Shown in pieces: positions 24,928-33,706 of a DNA stretch of 64,000 nt (its first letter is position 1; each line of letters starts with the position of its first letter). Under the pieces are notes generated by a model, which did not search any database, was not told the origin of the DNA, and was given only the letters and a program-made list of their open reading frames with translations. A program made the translations under genes and the position numbers. This DNA comes from Halieaceae bacterium. Its GTDB lineage: Bacteria > Pseudomonadota > Gammaproteobacteria > Pseudomonadales > Halieaceae. The DNA lies in contig CACOYM010000003.1 of assembly GCA_902631395.1 (NCBI GenBank), positions 1-64,000 of the forward strand, given 5' to 3'.

Positions 24928-25500
24928 ATGAAAACGATTTCGATAGCCTCTTGTCTTTGGCTGTTAGCGGGGTCCTCACAAGTCTATTCTGTGGTCGAGA
25001 ATTCCTATGACGGCGTTAGCTTAAAGCTACCAAACCGAATAGATTACTCCGTCTCTCTGACGACATCTGGTCAACCAACTGTGGCAGAACTAGCGCAGAT
25101 CGCAGCAGCTGGCTATGACCGAGTCATTTTTCTGGCATTTACCAACCATTCTAAGGCAATCGCTCACGAAGACGAAATAGTGGAGGGGTTGGGATTGCAG
25201 TTCATCCACATCCCAGTCGATTGGGAGTCGCCGACTCTGGCGGATTTCACCGCTTTCACTGCGGTCATGCAAACGCATTCTGGCGGCAGGACGCTGGTGC
25301 ACTGCGAGGTGAACTTCAGGGCATCTGTATTTGGGTTTCTTTACAGGGTCCTGTACGAGGGGGCCGATATCGACGACGCGATGTCTCTTATGCACTCGAT
25401 ATGGGTGCCCAACGACACATGGGAGACGTTTATCGCGCGTGTAATGAGCGATAAAGGGGTTGACTATCATCCTCTCTACCCCAGCAGCACTCGCTATTGA
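24928..25500 (+). CDS. Exported DUF442-type tyrosine-phosphatase-like protein
   Basis: A 190-residue protein with a signal peptide (TISIASCLWLLAGSSQVYS) and a phosphatase-like domain. The active-site-like loop is VHCEVNFRAS, giving Cys-x4-Arg rather than the Cys-x5-Arg of classical tyrosine phosphatases; this shorter loop is usual in the DUF442/BLH group. YDRVIFLAF and LGLQFIHIPVDWESP are the preceding conserved strands. Export makes a role on periplasmic substrates likely. Substrate unknown; sulfurtransferase activity is another suggestion made for this family. Confidence 0.72.
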   Translation: MKTISIASCLWLLAGSSQVYSVVENSYDGVSLKLPNRIDYSVSLTTSGQPTVAELAQIAAAGYDRVIFLAFTNHSKAIAHEDEIVEGLGLQFIHIPVDWESPTLADFTAFTAVMQTHSGGRTLVHCEVNFRASVFGFLYRVLYEGADIDDAMSLMHSIWVPNDTWETFIARVMSDKGVDYHPLYPSSTRY

Positions 25501-25603
25501 AACTTGTCTACACGAGGAATGTCTCTGAGGGTCCTATCTTTTGGAGGTGCTTTGATTTAATTTCAACGTTGTCAATTCCTTAACACTGAGTATGGAGAGA
25601 GTG

Positions 25604-26152
25604 ATGATGAAGTTTTATGTTGGTCTGATTGCAGGCGTTATGGCGGCGTTATCCGCCCATGCGGCGGATGAGCCGGTTGTGATTGGTGAAGTAACGATGC
25701 CCGCTGTGCAGAGCAGCGCGGCGTTTCAGCAGGTGAAAAAAAAACTGGGTAAGTGGGAAGGCAAAATGACTCAGGGCCTGACGGGGGCGGTCATAAATGT
25801 GTCCTATGAGTGGCGGCTGACCTCTGGAGGCACCACCATTACCGAGACGCTAGTTGAGGACGGGGTGGAAATGCTCAGCACCTACACTGATGACGATGGC
25901 GAGCTGGTGGTAAAGCATTATTGTGCGCTGGGAACTCAGCCGGTCTTCAGTGTCAGCAGCGTGTCAGATGCGGAGTTGGTGTTGGCGCTCGATGAATCAG
26001 CAAATGATCTTCACGCTGAGCACGAGAGCTTTGTGACGTCGATGAAGTGGACCATGCAAGACGATGATAATAATTCCATGCTTTTTACTAACACCGTCAT
26101 GCTGGACGGTGAGTTGACCCAAAATTCGGCTCTGTTGACCCGAGTAGAATGA
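25604..26152 (+). CDS. Exported DUF1579-like protein
   Basis: A 182-residue exported protein with signal peptide FYVGLIAGVMAALSAHAAD. The mature part is beta-rich with the pattern LGKWEGKMTQGLTGAV, YEWRLTSGGTTITETLVEDG and a C-terminal SMLFTNTVMLDGELTQ, which resembles lipocalin/DUF1579-type beta barrels. The GGAGAGAG before the tandem ATGs fixes the start at 25604 rather than at the earlier in-frame ATG. It converges with the fucosidase gene. Confidence 0.65.
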   Translation: MMKFYVGLIAGVMAALSAHAADEPVVIGEVTMPAVQSSAAFQQVKKKLGKWEGKMTQGLTGAVINVSYEWRLTSGGTTITETLVEDGVEMLSTYTDDDGELVVKHYCALGTQPVFSVSSVSDAELVLALDESANDLHAEHESFVTSMKWTMQDDDNNSMLFTNTVMLDGELTQNSALLTRVE

Positions 26153-26171
26153 GACGAGTGTTAACGGCGCC

Positions 26172-27989
26172 TTACTTTTCCGAGTCGGTTAGAAGCCTCA
26201 AGTTTAAGGAGCGCAGGATAATGGGGCGCCAGCTGGGCTCCTGAGGGCGCATTACTATTTTTGATTCGCCCTCAGGCAGTTCCATCGTTCCAATCAGCTG
26301 CCGCTGAAAGAGTTTTGGGCCTCCGGTGGGCTTTACCGTAAGCTGTTTTTCTTTGGCAGTGCCGGCCTGCAGAGAAAAGCCAGACGGCTCGCCCGCCGCT
26401 ACGTCGGCGTAAATTTGGAAGTTGCCCGGTCTGTCAATTTCTACAAGCCAGTCGACGTGGCTGCGGGAATCTGTCCAGCCCTCAAGGTGGGATGCGAAGT
26501 TACTGCCCTGGCCGATTCTGAGCCTACCTCCATATCCCGGGTTGTGAATGTTTGCGTCGTCAACTGTTAGCGCTATCCCTCCTTCCGCCGTCTGAGTTGG
26601 AAGTATCCGCTCGACATCAAGTTCGCCTTTTACTTTTAAAGCGATAACCGTGCTTATAGGGTCCAAAGCTTGATTTGGTAGATCCAAGACAATTCCCGTC
26701 GCAGACTTGCGAACTTCAATCGGGAGTTGGTAGTCGGCCAAAAAGTACGCGCCGCTCACCTCGTTTCGCAGGCCGTCAACCCGAAGCTGGCCATCCTCAG
26801 GCCACTCAAACACGTGAAGAAACAGATCCGTTGCGTTGGAATATTCCTTCTTTGTTGCCCGACCCCATTTAAGCCGGACAAATGGACTGGCTGTCGTGCC
26901 ATAAATCGACGAGGAGTTCACCTCCATCCAGTCACCCACAGCCCTGAGGCGCTCGACACTTTCCGGGGGTATTTCACCGCTAGCCATGGGCCCCACATTT
27001 AGCAGGTAGTTTCCGCCTTTGCTGGCAACGTCGATTAAATTCCTGATCAGTTGCTCACTGGACTTCCAGTCGTCATCGTAGGACTTGTAACCCCAAGTTG
27101 TGTTCATGGTCTGGCAGGCTTCCCAGTCGTAGTCCAGCCCCGTTGGGGGAATGTGTTGCTCTGGGGTGCGAAGATCCCCGACCTCGCCGTAAGTCCCGCC
27201 TTTGCCGTAGAGCAATCGATTATTAAAGATGATGCCTGGCTGAAGATCGGTCAGGCCGTCGAACATAGCCGCGCGGTCCGCGGTCATATCGATAGGTGTA
27301 TCCCACCATAAAACCGAAATTTCGCCGTAGTTGGATAGTAGTTCTCTGACCTGAGGCACAGCAATGTCACGGAGATAGTCATCCATACCTCCGTTTTGAG
27401 CCGGATCCCAACGCCCCTCCCACGTTGCTCCCCCGGGGTGCACCCAGTCTTGCGCCTGAGAATAATAGAAGCCGAGTTTGATGCCGTATTTGCGAGCAGC
27501 CTCGGCCAGCGGTCTTAATAAATCTCTAGCATGAGGCGTCGAGTCAACGACGTTCCAGTCGCTGACCGCGGTGTCGAACATCGCGAACCCATCATGGTGC
27601 TTGGCTGTTATGACGATGTACTTCATCCCGGCATCCTTAGCGAGACGTACCCATTCCTCCGGGTCGTAATTCACGGGATTGAATTCTCTCGAGTACTGTT
27701 TGTATTCGCTCACCGGGATACGACCATAGTGCATGATCCACTCCCCGATATTTTCTATTTCCTCGCCATTATGCGTGCCCGCTGGCACAGCGTAGACGCC
27801 CCAATGGATAAACAAGCCGAAGCGCGCTTCCCGCCACCAAGCCATGCGCTGATTGCGGTCATCGATGTCTTCATTGTGGTAGGGGCCTTCATATGGGCTT
27901 TCGTCTGCCACACCGCTATGTGCGGGCATGCAGATCAGGAGCGACAAGAGCGCCGCCTGGCAAACTTCTATGAGCTGATATTTTTTCAC
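26172..27989 (-). CDS. Alpha-L-fucosidase, GH29
   Basis: A secreted 605-residue glycoside hydrolase from the GTG at 27989, which has GGGAG at a proper distance; the longer open frame lacks a signal peptide at its start. Signal peptide: VCQAALLSLLICMPAHSGVAD. The GH29 barrel spans about residues 40-370, with AWWREARFGLFIHWGVYAVPAG, ITAKHHDGFAMFD and the nucleophile Asp230 in SVLWWDTPID; GGNYLLNVGPMASGEIP closes the barrel. The last ~120 residues form a beta-rich accessory domain. It releases L-fucose from algal polysaccharides or glycans in the periplasm or outside. No fucose-use or sulfatase genes are next to it. Confidence 0.9.
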   Translation of the reverse strand: MKKYQLIEVCQAALLSLLICMPAHSGVADESPYEGPYHNEDIDDRNQRMAWWREARFGLFIHWGVYAVPAGTHNGEEIENIGEWIMHYGRIPVSEYKQYSREFNPVNYDPEEWVRLAKDAGMKYIVITAKHHDGFAMFDTAVSDWNVVDSTPHARDLLRPLAEAARKYGIKLGFYYSQAQDWVHPGGATWEGRWDPAQNGGMDDYLRDIAVPQVRELLSNYGEISVLWWDTPIDMTADRAAMFDGLTDLQPGIIFNNRLLYGKGGTYGEVGDLRTPEQHIPPTGLDYDWEACQTMNTTWGYKSYDDDWKSSEQLIRNLIDVASKGGNYLLNVGPMASGEIPPESVERLRAVGDWMEVNSSSIYGTTASPFVRLKWGRATKKEYSNATDLFLHVFEWPEDGQLRVDGLRNEVSGAYFLADYQLPIEVRKSATGIVLDLPNQALDPISTVIALKVKGELDVERILPTQTAEGGIALTVDDANIHNPGYGGRLRIGQGSNFASHLEGWTDSRSHVDWLVEIDRPGNFQIYADVAAGEPSGFSLQAGTAKEKQLTVKPTGGPKLFQRQLIGTMELPEGESKIVMRPQEPSWRPIILRSLNLRLLTDSEK

Positions 27990-28132
27990 TGGTGATCTCC
28001 CTCTCATAAAAAAGCATATCACCAGCTGAAATGAGAGGACCACCCGTTGCTGCTTGCTTGCGAGCGGCAGATGTTGAAGTCAAGTCAGGCCCTCACCTAC
28101 TATGGTTGCCGGATTGATAGTCGAGGTCGGCA

Positions 28133-28648
28133 ATGCATTTGCGTTATCAAGAGCAGGATTGCGACTTAACTCTGCGGGAGGGGGTGGCCGAATACCATGC
28201 CTATCTCCAATCTATCGGGAGAAAGGTCATGGTCGATCGCTCGGATTCTAGATTGATCCTTGAGCACGACGCGACGCATGTGATGTTTGGCATGGACACT
28301 TCGTTGGAGCAGGAGGCCGGTTTGGATACCTGGTTGATCTTTGGATGCCAATTCAAATGGCGATATTTGAGGGGTTATGCCCAGTTGCCTGATATCGAAG
28401 CACTTTACAAGGCGCTGACGAGAGACGGCGGCTGGTTCCTTTTACTCAAGCTCTACTGGAAATGCCTCGGCCTGAAATGGCGCATTATTCGGCGTACCCG
28501 GCGCATGATTCATAAATGGCCTTTTCAGTTCCCCGAGGACTGGCTGGATCAGTCTGTCGCGACGTTGCGAGCGCGACACGGTATCAACATTCTTACGCCG
28601 GCCGAGCGCGCCACCGGCGATTTGCTGCAGTGGAGCGGACAGTACTGA
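28133..28648 (+). CDS. Coq4-like protein with HDxxHx11E metal motif
   Basis: A 171-residue protein in which residues around 43-60 read HDATHVMFGMDTSLEQE, fitting exactly the HDxxHx11E zinc motif of Coq4, the protein needed for ubiquinone synthesis in mitochondria and some bacteria. EAGLDTWLIFGCQFKW and LYKALTRDGGWFLLLKLYWKCLG follow as in the helical fold. Many arginines and tryptophans in the second half suggest membrane association. The family match rests on the motif and helical layout only. It is followed by a polytopic membrane protein 53 bases downstream on the same strand; a link to quinone or lipid metabolism is inference. Confidence 0.6.
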   Translation: MHLRYQEQDCDLTLREGVAEYHAYLQSIGRKVMVDRSDSRLILEHDATHVMFGMDTSLEQEAGLDTWLIFGCQFKWRYLRGYAQLPDIEALYKALTRDGGWFLLLKLYWKCLGLKWRIIRRTRRMIHKWPFQFPEDWLDQSVATLRARHGINILTPAERATGDLLQWSGQY

Positions 28649-28701
28649 CGTGATTACAGCAATCCGTTGCTCCCCTCGCTGTCAGCTCTAACCCAGTGAT
28701 C

Positions 28702-29556
28702 ATGTCCAGAGCGTTGATCATCACGCTTTATGAGGGACCCGCTTTCCTTTGGATCAAGGTTACCCTTTATGCGCTACTGCTAGCCAATTTTGGGTACTAC
28801 CTAGCTGAGGACTGGTCGAGAACAAGCTTTTTGCTCACTGATGCTGCGAGCTTTTATGACTGGGTTCGGAAGTTCAATACGAGTTTGGACGAGGTGGCGT
28901 GGTTTACGTTATTGCTGATTTTCGAGATCGAGACCTATGTGCTCGATGAATCTGGGTGGTCACTGAACGCGGCGCGAGTCGTGTTTCTAATCAAGCTGAT
29001 CACTTTCTGTCTGATTGGGCACACACTCTACGTGAACTTCACTGCCTTGATGGAAATTTTGGGGCCCGCCTCCTCCTCCGCCGCATATGATCTCTGCGAT
29101 CTCAATGACACTGGGCGATCATGGCTATTCAATCTCGACTACACCTTGATCACGTCGGAAACGTGTGACGATTTGCCTCAGCTCCCTCAGTATTGGGAGA
29201 TCCCAGGTGAGCCCGTGATTACGTCTTCAGCCGGACTTGATTTAGCTAAGAGACTTGCCTGGTGTGATTTTATAGAGACAGCTGCTTGGCTGAGCGTGGG
29301 CGCGTCTATGGAAGTCGCGATCAGAATCACTGAACGCGGTGTCACCTCTGGTCACGCAGTGACTGCCCTTAACTGGCTGAAGTTTGGGCTGTACGCGCTG
29401 ATTCTAGCACTCGGCATATACTGGGCCTATTACGGTCACTGGGTGTACCTGTGGGATGAGCTCCTATGGATCTTTGGCTTTGCGTTTCTAGAGGTCAATC
29501 TTGATGGTTGGCGAGACGAGATTGATAATGAAGAAATAGGCGTTCCTGCGGAATGA
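28702..29556 (+). CDS. Polytopic membrane protein, unknown function
   Basis: A 284-residue protein from the ATG at 28702, with about six hydrophobic helices (ITLYEGPAFLWIKVTLYALLLAN, EVAWFTLLLIFEIETYV, VVFLIKLITFCLIGHTLYV, and three near the C-terminus). A ~60-residue soluble loop in the middle carries four cysteines (DLCDLNDTG, TCDDLPQ) that may form disulphides in the periplasm. The C-terminal end is acidic. No family is recognised. It follows the Coq4-like gene on the same strand and may be in its transcript. Confidence 0.7.
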   Translation: MSRALIITLYEGPAFLWIKVTLYALLLANFGYYLAEDWSRTSFLLTDAASFYDWVRKFNTSLDEVAWFTLLLIFEIETYVLDESGWSLNAARVVFLIKLITFCLIGHTLYVNFTALMEILGPASSSAAYDLCDLNDTGRSWLFNLDYTLITSETCDDLPQLPQYWEIPGEPVITSSAGLDLAKRLAWCDFIETAAWLSVGASMEVAIRITERGVTSGHAVTALNWLKFGLYALILALGIYWAYYGHWVYLWDELLWIFGFAFLEVNLDGWRDEIDNEEIGVPAE

Positions 29557-29644
29557 GCCTACTTGAATCATCGCACAATGATAAAGGGTCTGCGTGGCAT
29601 CAGGGAGCTGAGGTGATTGTCAGTCAGGCGTGGGAGACAGATGG

Positions 29645-30520
29645 ATGATCCCTAAATTTGGTAATACCGAGCCAGTGTCGGAGGTGGTAGCAGCCTTGCG
29701 CACGTCTGGTGCGGCGATCGTCTCGAGTGCGGTCAGCCAAGATTTGATGGAAGTCGTCGCGGCAGAGTTGCGATCTGGTTTTGATAGCTGTGCTTTGACA
29801 GAGCAGAGTGCTTTCGATGGCGGCAAGACAAACCGGTTCAATCAGGTGCTGCGAGCGTCATCGGGTGCAGCCGAGCTGGTCGAGCACGATTGGGTGATCG
29901 CTGTGGCCGACGAGATACTGCTACCGCATTGTGCAAACTATACGATAGGCAGTATGACCGCGATCGAAATTTTACCGGGAGAGGATGGGCAAGCTTTGCA
30001 TCGTGACGACACCATTTACCCCATTGATTTAGCTGGTTTGGAGCTGCAGATCGGCGTGATGTGGGCGATTAGTGACTTTAATGAAGAAAATGGCGCCACC
30101 CGGGTCGTGCCGGGTTCACATAGGTACCTTAGATCTTGGCATTTACCCAACCTTGGGGAGTGGCAGTCTGCGGAGATGTCTAGCGGATCGGTTCTTTTTT
30201 ATCTGGGTTCCACCTGGCACGGAGGTGGCGCGAATCTCAGTCAGTCGAGTCGGATTGGATTGATTAACACTTACTGCTTGGGATGGCTTCGTCAGGAGTC
30301 TAACCAGTACTTCGAGAACCCTCCGCATGTTGCGAGACACCTCAGTCCGTCTTTGCGGGCGCTATTGGGTTATACCCCTCACGGCAGTGGTGACGATGAG
30401 CTAGGCACTTTTGTTGGCGAGTGCGATGGATGGCTGGACACGCCGCCGAGGGATGCTTGGCGAGACGAGCGGGGGCAGTTGGGCGAGGAGAGTCATGTCA
30501 CCGATCAAATGGGTTCATAG
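29645..30520 (+). CDS. Phytanoyl-CoA dioxygenase family protein
   Basis: A 291-residue Fe(II)/2-oxoglutarate oxygenase of the PhyH family. The iron ligands are His119 and Asp121 in ALHRDDTIYP and His192 in STWHGGGANLS; Arg203 in SSRIGLINTY binds 2-oxoglutarate. GATRVVPGSHRYL is the usual core motif. The ATG at 29645 is preferred because GGGAGA lies eight bases upstream; a GTG five codons earlier is also open. It should hydroxylate a small molecule in the cytosol; substrate unknown. Confidence 0.87.
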   Translation: MIPKFGNTEPVSEVVAALRTSGAAIVSSAVSQDLMEVVAAELRSGFDSCALTEQSAFDGGKTNRFNQVLRASSGAAELVEHDWVIAVADEILLPHCANYTIGSMTAIEILPGEDGQALHRDDTIYPIDLAGLELQIGVMWAISDFNEENGATRVVPGSHRYLRSWHLPNLGEWQSAEMSSGSVLFYLGSTWHGGGANLSQSSRIGLINTYCLGWLRQESNQYFENPPHVARHLSPSLRALLGYTPHGSGDDELGTFVGECDGWLDTPPRDAWRDERGQLGEESHVTDQMGS

Positions 30521-30895
30521 TGTCTGTATGCCACTCGTTTAAATCTGGTCGGAAAAAGTGCTGACAAGATGTCAAGGTGAGATTTAAAGACAAATTTTCC
30601 CGACAATGCTGTATGTGCAGAAGAGTGGATTTATTTATTTGAAACTCACATATCCCATCGCGGACTGGAGATCTCAACTGTCGTGGCACCCGTTTTGGCA
30701 ATGGTCACGGGCTTGTTGGGATGGCGCGAGGAGGCCCCACCTCGGCCCTTCGATAGGCCCGTGGCTGATGAGGGTCTTCGTTGCGAAAGTGAGTGCGGTG
30801 AAGCAGCTTGAGCGGGCCCCCGCCGTGAACCCCGGCGCTATGAGCGAATCGAATCGGATTACTCGCCGATTCCTTGATCCCATTACGGACCAATT
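30521..30895. other. Intergenic region with a doubtful small frame
   Basis: About 375 bases. A 97-codon frame from 30606 ends in ATGA overlapping the next gene, which is the usual look of an operon, but its product is rich in Trp, Arg and Pro, has no ribosome site and resembles no family, so it is not called. Both strands lack a better candidate. Confidence 0.4.
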
Positions 30896-31516
30896 ATGAG
30901 CGTCCAAGAAAGCTTGGAGCAGCATTTTCCAACCCCATTTCTCATAAGACAGCACAACGGCATTGAGGCGCTAAATGATGCCCTTATTGCCCTGATTGAG
31001 CAGGTATCGGCTACTGAGCCGAATGCGGCTTCCTCATCGAGCAATACGACGCAAGGTGGGTTCCAAAGTGCGGCGGGAGAGGAGTTTCTCGACCGAGACG
31101 ATGATGCTCTAAGATCACTCAAGGGGCAGATTATCTGGCCTGCGATCGAGAGCTACCTTTCCCAAGTCTTGGACTGCGACCCGTTTATCACGCCGGTGTC
31201 AATCAGTAGTTGGGCGGTATCTCTTGGGGCAGGGGATTGGCAGGCACCGCATTTCCACCCTAAGGAGTACACCCTTATTTCAGGGGTTTATTACGTTTCT
31301 GTACCCGATTCTTCTGAGCCCGAGGGTTGCCTAGAGTTCGTTAATCCAAACCTAAATGCGGTAAGCATCGGTAACCAACCCTCGGGTCGTTTACACCGAC
31401 CCAGGACGGGCCAAATAATCTTATTTCCGCCTTATTACATGCACTTTGTCCACCCCCTCAAAAGTGAGGTGCCTCGCCACGTGATCGCTTTCGACGTGCG
31501 CCTGAATCAACCTTAG
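30896..31516 (+). CDS. Putative 2OG-Fe(II) oxygenase (TIGR02466-like)
   Basis: A 206-residue jelly-roll oxygenase. The metal region reads WQAPHFHPKEYTLISGVYYVSVP, followed by GRLHRPRTGQIILFPPYYMHFVHPL with the distal histidine and PRHVIAFDVRL with the 2-oxoglutarate arginine. This matches the TIGR02466 group of small bacterial 2OG-Fe(II) oxygenases of unknown substrate. It is the second such enzyme within 1.3 kb. The first 60 residues are variable and Ser/Thr-rich. Confidence 0.78.
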   Translation: MSVQESLEQHFPTPFLIRQHNGIEALNDALIALIEQVSATEPNAASSSSNTTQGGFQSAAGEEFLDRDDDALRSLKGQIIWPAIESYLSQVLDCDPFITPVSISSWAVSLGAGDWQAPHFHPKEYTLISGVYYVSVPDSSEPEGCLEFVNPNLNAVSIGNQPSGRLHRPRTGQIILFPPYYMHFVHPLKSEVPRHVIAFDVRLNQP

Positions 31517-31537
31517 AGCGCTCTGGTGAGAGCCCGT

Positions 31538-31969
31538 TTACCAGCTAAAGCCATTGACCATATCGCTAAACTCCAAGGTGAAGCCACTCGCTGTCGCGAA
31601 CGCTTTGTATTTCTCTGACACCGCCCCGTATGTGGCGAGGCGGCGATTGATAGTTAGTCGGAACAGGTCATTGGCAAAGTGTCGAGTGAAACGCTTGTCA
31701 TGGAACAGCATGGCCTCCGTGTTGGAATAAGTCTCCATGAACGTAATGCGACTTCTGTCCTCGCTGATAAACACCCCATAGACCAGCATCTCTGGCTCAT
31801 TGAAGGCCAACATGCGCGCCATCAGCTCGCTAACCTCACTAGTAGCACCATCGGCAATATCCTCTTCGAACAACGCCATTGCGGTCTCGTCAGTGGGCAC
31901 TTGAGCAGCGAGATTTATGCTTAGTAGCATGGTCCAAGAAGCGATCAGTCGTCGTGTGGGCAGGTTCAT
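31538..31969 (-). CDS. Exported monooxygenase-like (ABM/dimeric alpha-beta barrel) protein
   Basis: A 143-residue protein with signal peptide LIASWTMLLSINLAAQV and one alpha/beta domain. VYGVFISEDRSRITFMETYSNTEAM followed by FHDKRFTRHFANDL has the strand-helix pattern of antibiotic-biosynthesis-monooxygenase and quinol-monooxygenase-like ferredoxin folds. It converges with the oxygenase at 30896. It is a single-module relative, in general layout, of the duplicated secreted proteins at 34.2-36.7 kb. Function unknown. Confidence 0.6.
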   Translation of the reverse strand: MNLPTRRLIASWTMLLSINLAAQVPTDETAMALFEEDIADGATSEVSELMARMLAFNEPEMLVYGVFISEDRSRITFMETYSNTEAMLFHDKRFTRHFANDLFRLTINRRLATYGAVSEKYKAFATASGFTLEFSDMVNGFSW

Positions 31970-32129
31970 CGGTTTTATCGAGATTTGGTGCGTGGTGTTG
32001 GAAGGTGTCGAAGTTGCGGGCCCAGACTAATGGTCCCCGTTGTGAAAGGCGAAGCCGATATTCTTATGGGTTTGAAAAACGGTTCGCATAGGCATAGGTT
32101 AGGGCCTCGCACTGAAAAGGGGGCTGAGT

Positions 32130-33014
32130 ATGATCATTCGAACATTTCTCATCGCGGCGAGCGCAATGCTGCTCTCGGCGTGTCAGTTAGAATCGAGCGA
32201 CGATGCCGCAAAGATTGCCGCGGCCAAGGCTGGCTACGATGCGTTTGCCGCTGGGGACATGGAAGCTTGGGCCAAAACGCAAGCTCCCGATGCCAAGTGG
32301 ACCATGCCGCAGGGATTCCCTTACGGGGGAACCTATTACGGACCGGAGCAGGTGATTGAGGAAGTATTCATGCCAATCGGCGCGCTTTGGCCTGACTTCA
32401 AGGTCGAACCCGTGGCCTATCACGTCTCGGACAACGTGGTTCTCATCGAAACAAAGATGACCGCTGGCGGACAGATCAGTGACTCCATCCACAAGGCGGT
32501 TATCAATGATGGTCTATACACTCAGTTCCAAGTCTACGATGATGCGGGGTTCATGATGGCCCACGCCGAGGCCGCAGATAGCATTGGCACCCAGTTTTTC
32601 GCCAACGGTATCTCCAAGCCACTACGCGCAGGCAATAGCGCCAATGGACAGATCTGGCTCGATTATATACAGGCTCACAACGACCGCGATTTTGAGGCCA
32701 TCGCGGCCATGAATGCTGAAAATTTTAAAGGTATTACTCCTGATGGCCAGGTGGTTAGTGGCTCCGATCAGCAAGCGGCATTTTTACGAAACTGGATCGA
32801 GACAGAGGATCCCCAATGGGCGGTATGGTGGGTAATTCCCAACGACGGAGAAAATGAGGATGGTGTTATAGAAGAGTGGCTGGCCACTGGGAACATTGTT
32901 AGCTCTACAGGGCCCGATGGGGCGCAGCGAGAGGCCTATGAAACGATCGATGTCTTGATTGAGGAAGGTAAAATCAGGCTTCTAAATGTCGCGTCTCAAA
33001 CTATGCCAAAGTAA
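32130..33014 (+). CDS. Lipoprotein with two NTF2-like domains
   Basis: A 294-residue protein with a lipoprotein signal ending LLSACQ (Cys19). It contains two NTF2-fold domains in tandem: the first begins AKAGYDAFAAGDMEAWAKTQAPD and the second IWLDYIQAHNDRDFEAIAAMN, each ending in the expected beta sheet. Such pairs bind or transform small hydrophobic molecules; here the protein is anchored at the cell envelope. The GGGGG before the ATG is the ribosome site. It is followed at 110 bases by a secreted rhodanese. Confidence 0.78.
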   Translation: MIIRTFLIAASAMLLSACQLESSDDAAKIAAAKAGYDAFAAGDMEAWAKTQAPDAKWTMPQGFPYGGTYYGPEQVIEEVFMPIGALWPDFKVEPVAYHVSDNVVLIETKMTAGGQISDSIHKAVINDGLYTQFQVYDDAGFMMAHAEAADSIGTQFFANGISKPLRAGNSANGQIWLDYIQAHNDRDFEAIAAMNAENFKGITPDGQVVSGSDQQAAFLRNWIETEDPQWAVWWVIPNDGENEDGVIEEWLATGNIVSSTGPDGAQREAYETIDVLIEEGKIRLLNVASQTMPK

Positions 33015-33124
33015 CGCACCCAATCGCCGACCCGCCAACGTTACAGCTTTAGATCAAATTGGCGGGCTGTCGAGAGGTTGCCAGACCGGAATATAACGAT
33101 AAAAGCTAAAAGGAAGATAACTAA

Positions 33125-33706
33125 ATGAAGAACGTATTTGAGCGGGTAGCGCTTCTTTGTGCGATAACCCTGATGACGCTGGCTCACGACGGGTTAGCAG
33201 ATGATCTCCGCATTGTCGGGGAAGAAAAAAGCTTCATAACGACATTGCCGTCGGGTGAAAAAATCACCATCACTCGCCAAATGACCCCATGTGCAAAAAA
33301 TAAGGGCTGGTTGCAGCCACTGGTGCCTGAGCCTGGCATTGTTCCGGTGACGGAAATAGAGGTGCTGAATGCCATCGGTGATCCCAGCATGATACTGGTC
33401 GATATGCGCACCGAGGAGTGGTTCCTAGACGCTACGATCCCAGGCTCTGTCAACATCCCGTATACCGAAGTGGCTATGCGCATGGATGAGCTAGGCTGTA
33501 GTAAGAATGATGCGGGATGGGACTGTAGTACCGCTGCCAAGGTTGTGGGTTTTTGTAATGGGCCGGTCTGCCCGCAAAGCCCCACCGCGATGAAGGCAAT
33601 GATCCGCGATGGTTTTCCGGCGGGGAAAATCCACTATTACCGAGGAGGCATGCTCGACTGGGAGGCGCTGGGGTTAACTACAGTGGAGGGCGACTTCGCC
33701 TTCTGA
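33125..33706 (+). CDS. Secreted rhodanese-domain protein
   Basis: A 193-residue protein with a signal peptide (VALLCAITLMTLAHDGLA) and one rhodanese domain. Strand and loop motifs MILVDMRTEEWFLDATIPGSVNIPYTEV and the active-site loop FCNGPVCPQSPTAMKAM place the catalytic cysteine at the usual loop start; a second cysteine follows four residues later. YYRGGMLDWEALGLTT closes the domain. It probably transfers sulfur or handles persulfide in the periplasm. AAGGAAGA precedes the ATG. Confidence 0.85.
   Translation: MKNVFERVALLCAITLMTLAHDGLADDLRIVGEEKSFITTLPSGEKITITRQMTPCAKNKGWLQPLVPEPGIVPVTEIEVLNAIGDPSMILVDMRTEEWFLDATIPGSVNIPYTEVAMRMDELGCSKNDAGWDCSTAAKVVGFCNGPVCPQSPTAMKAMIRDGFPAGKIHYYRGGMLDWEALGLTTVEGDFAF

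Noticed and set aside
30606-30899. 97-codon gene overlapping the oxygenase start
   Set aside because: The ATGA overlap is attractive, but there is no ribosome site, the composition is unlike protein and it resembles no family.
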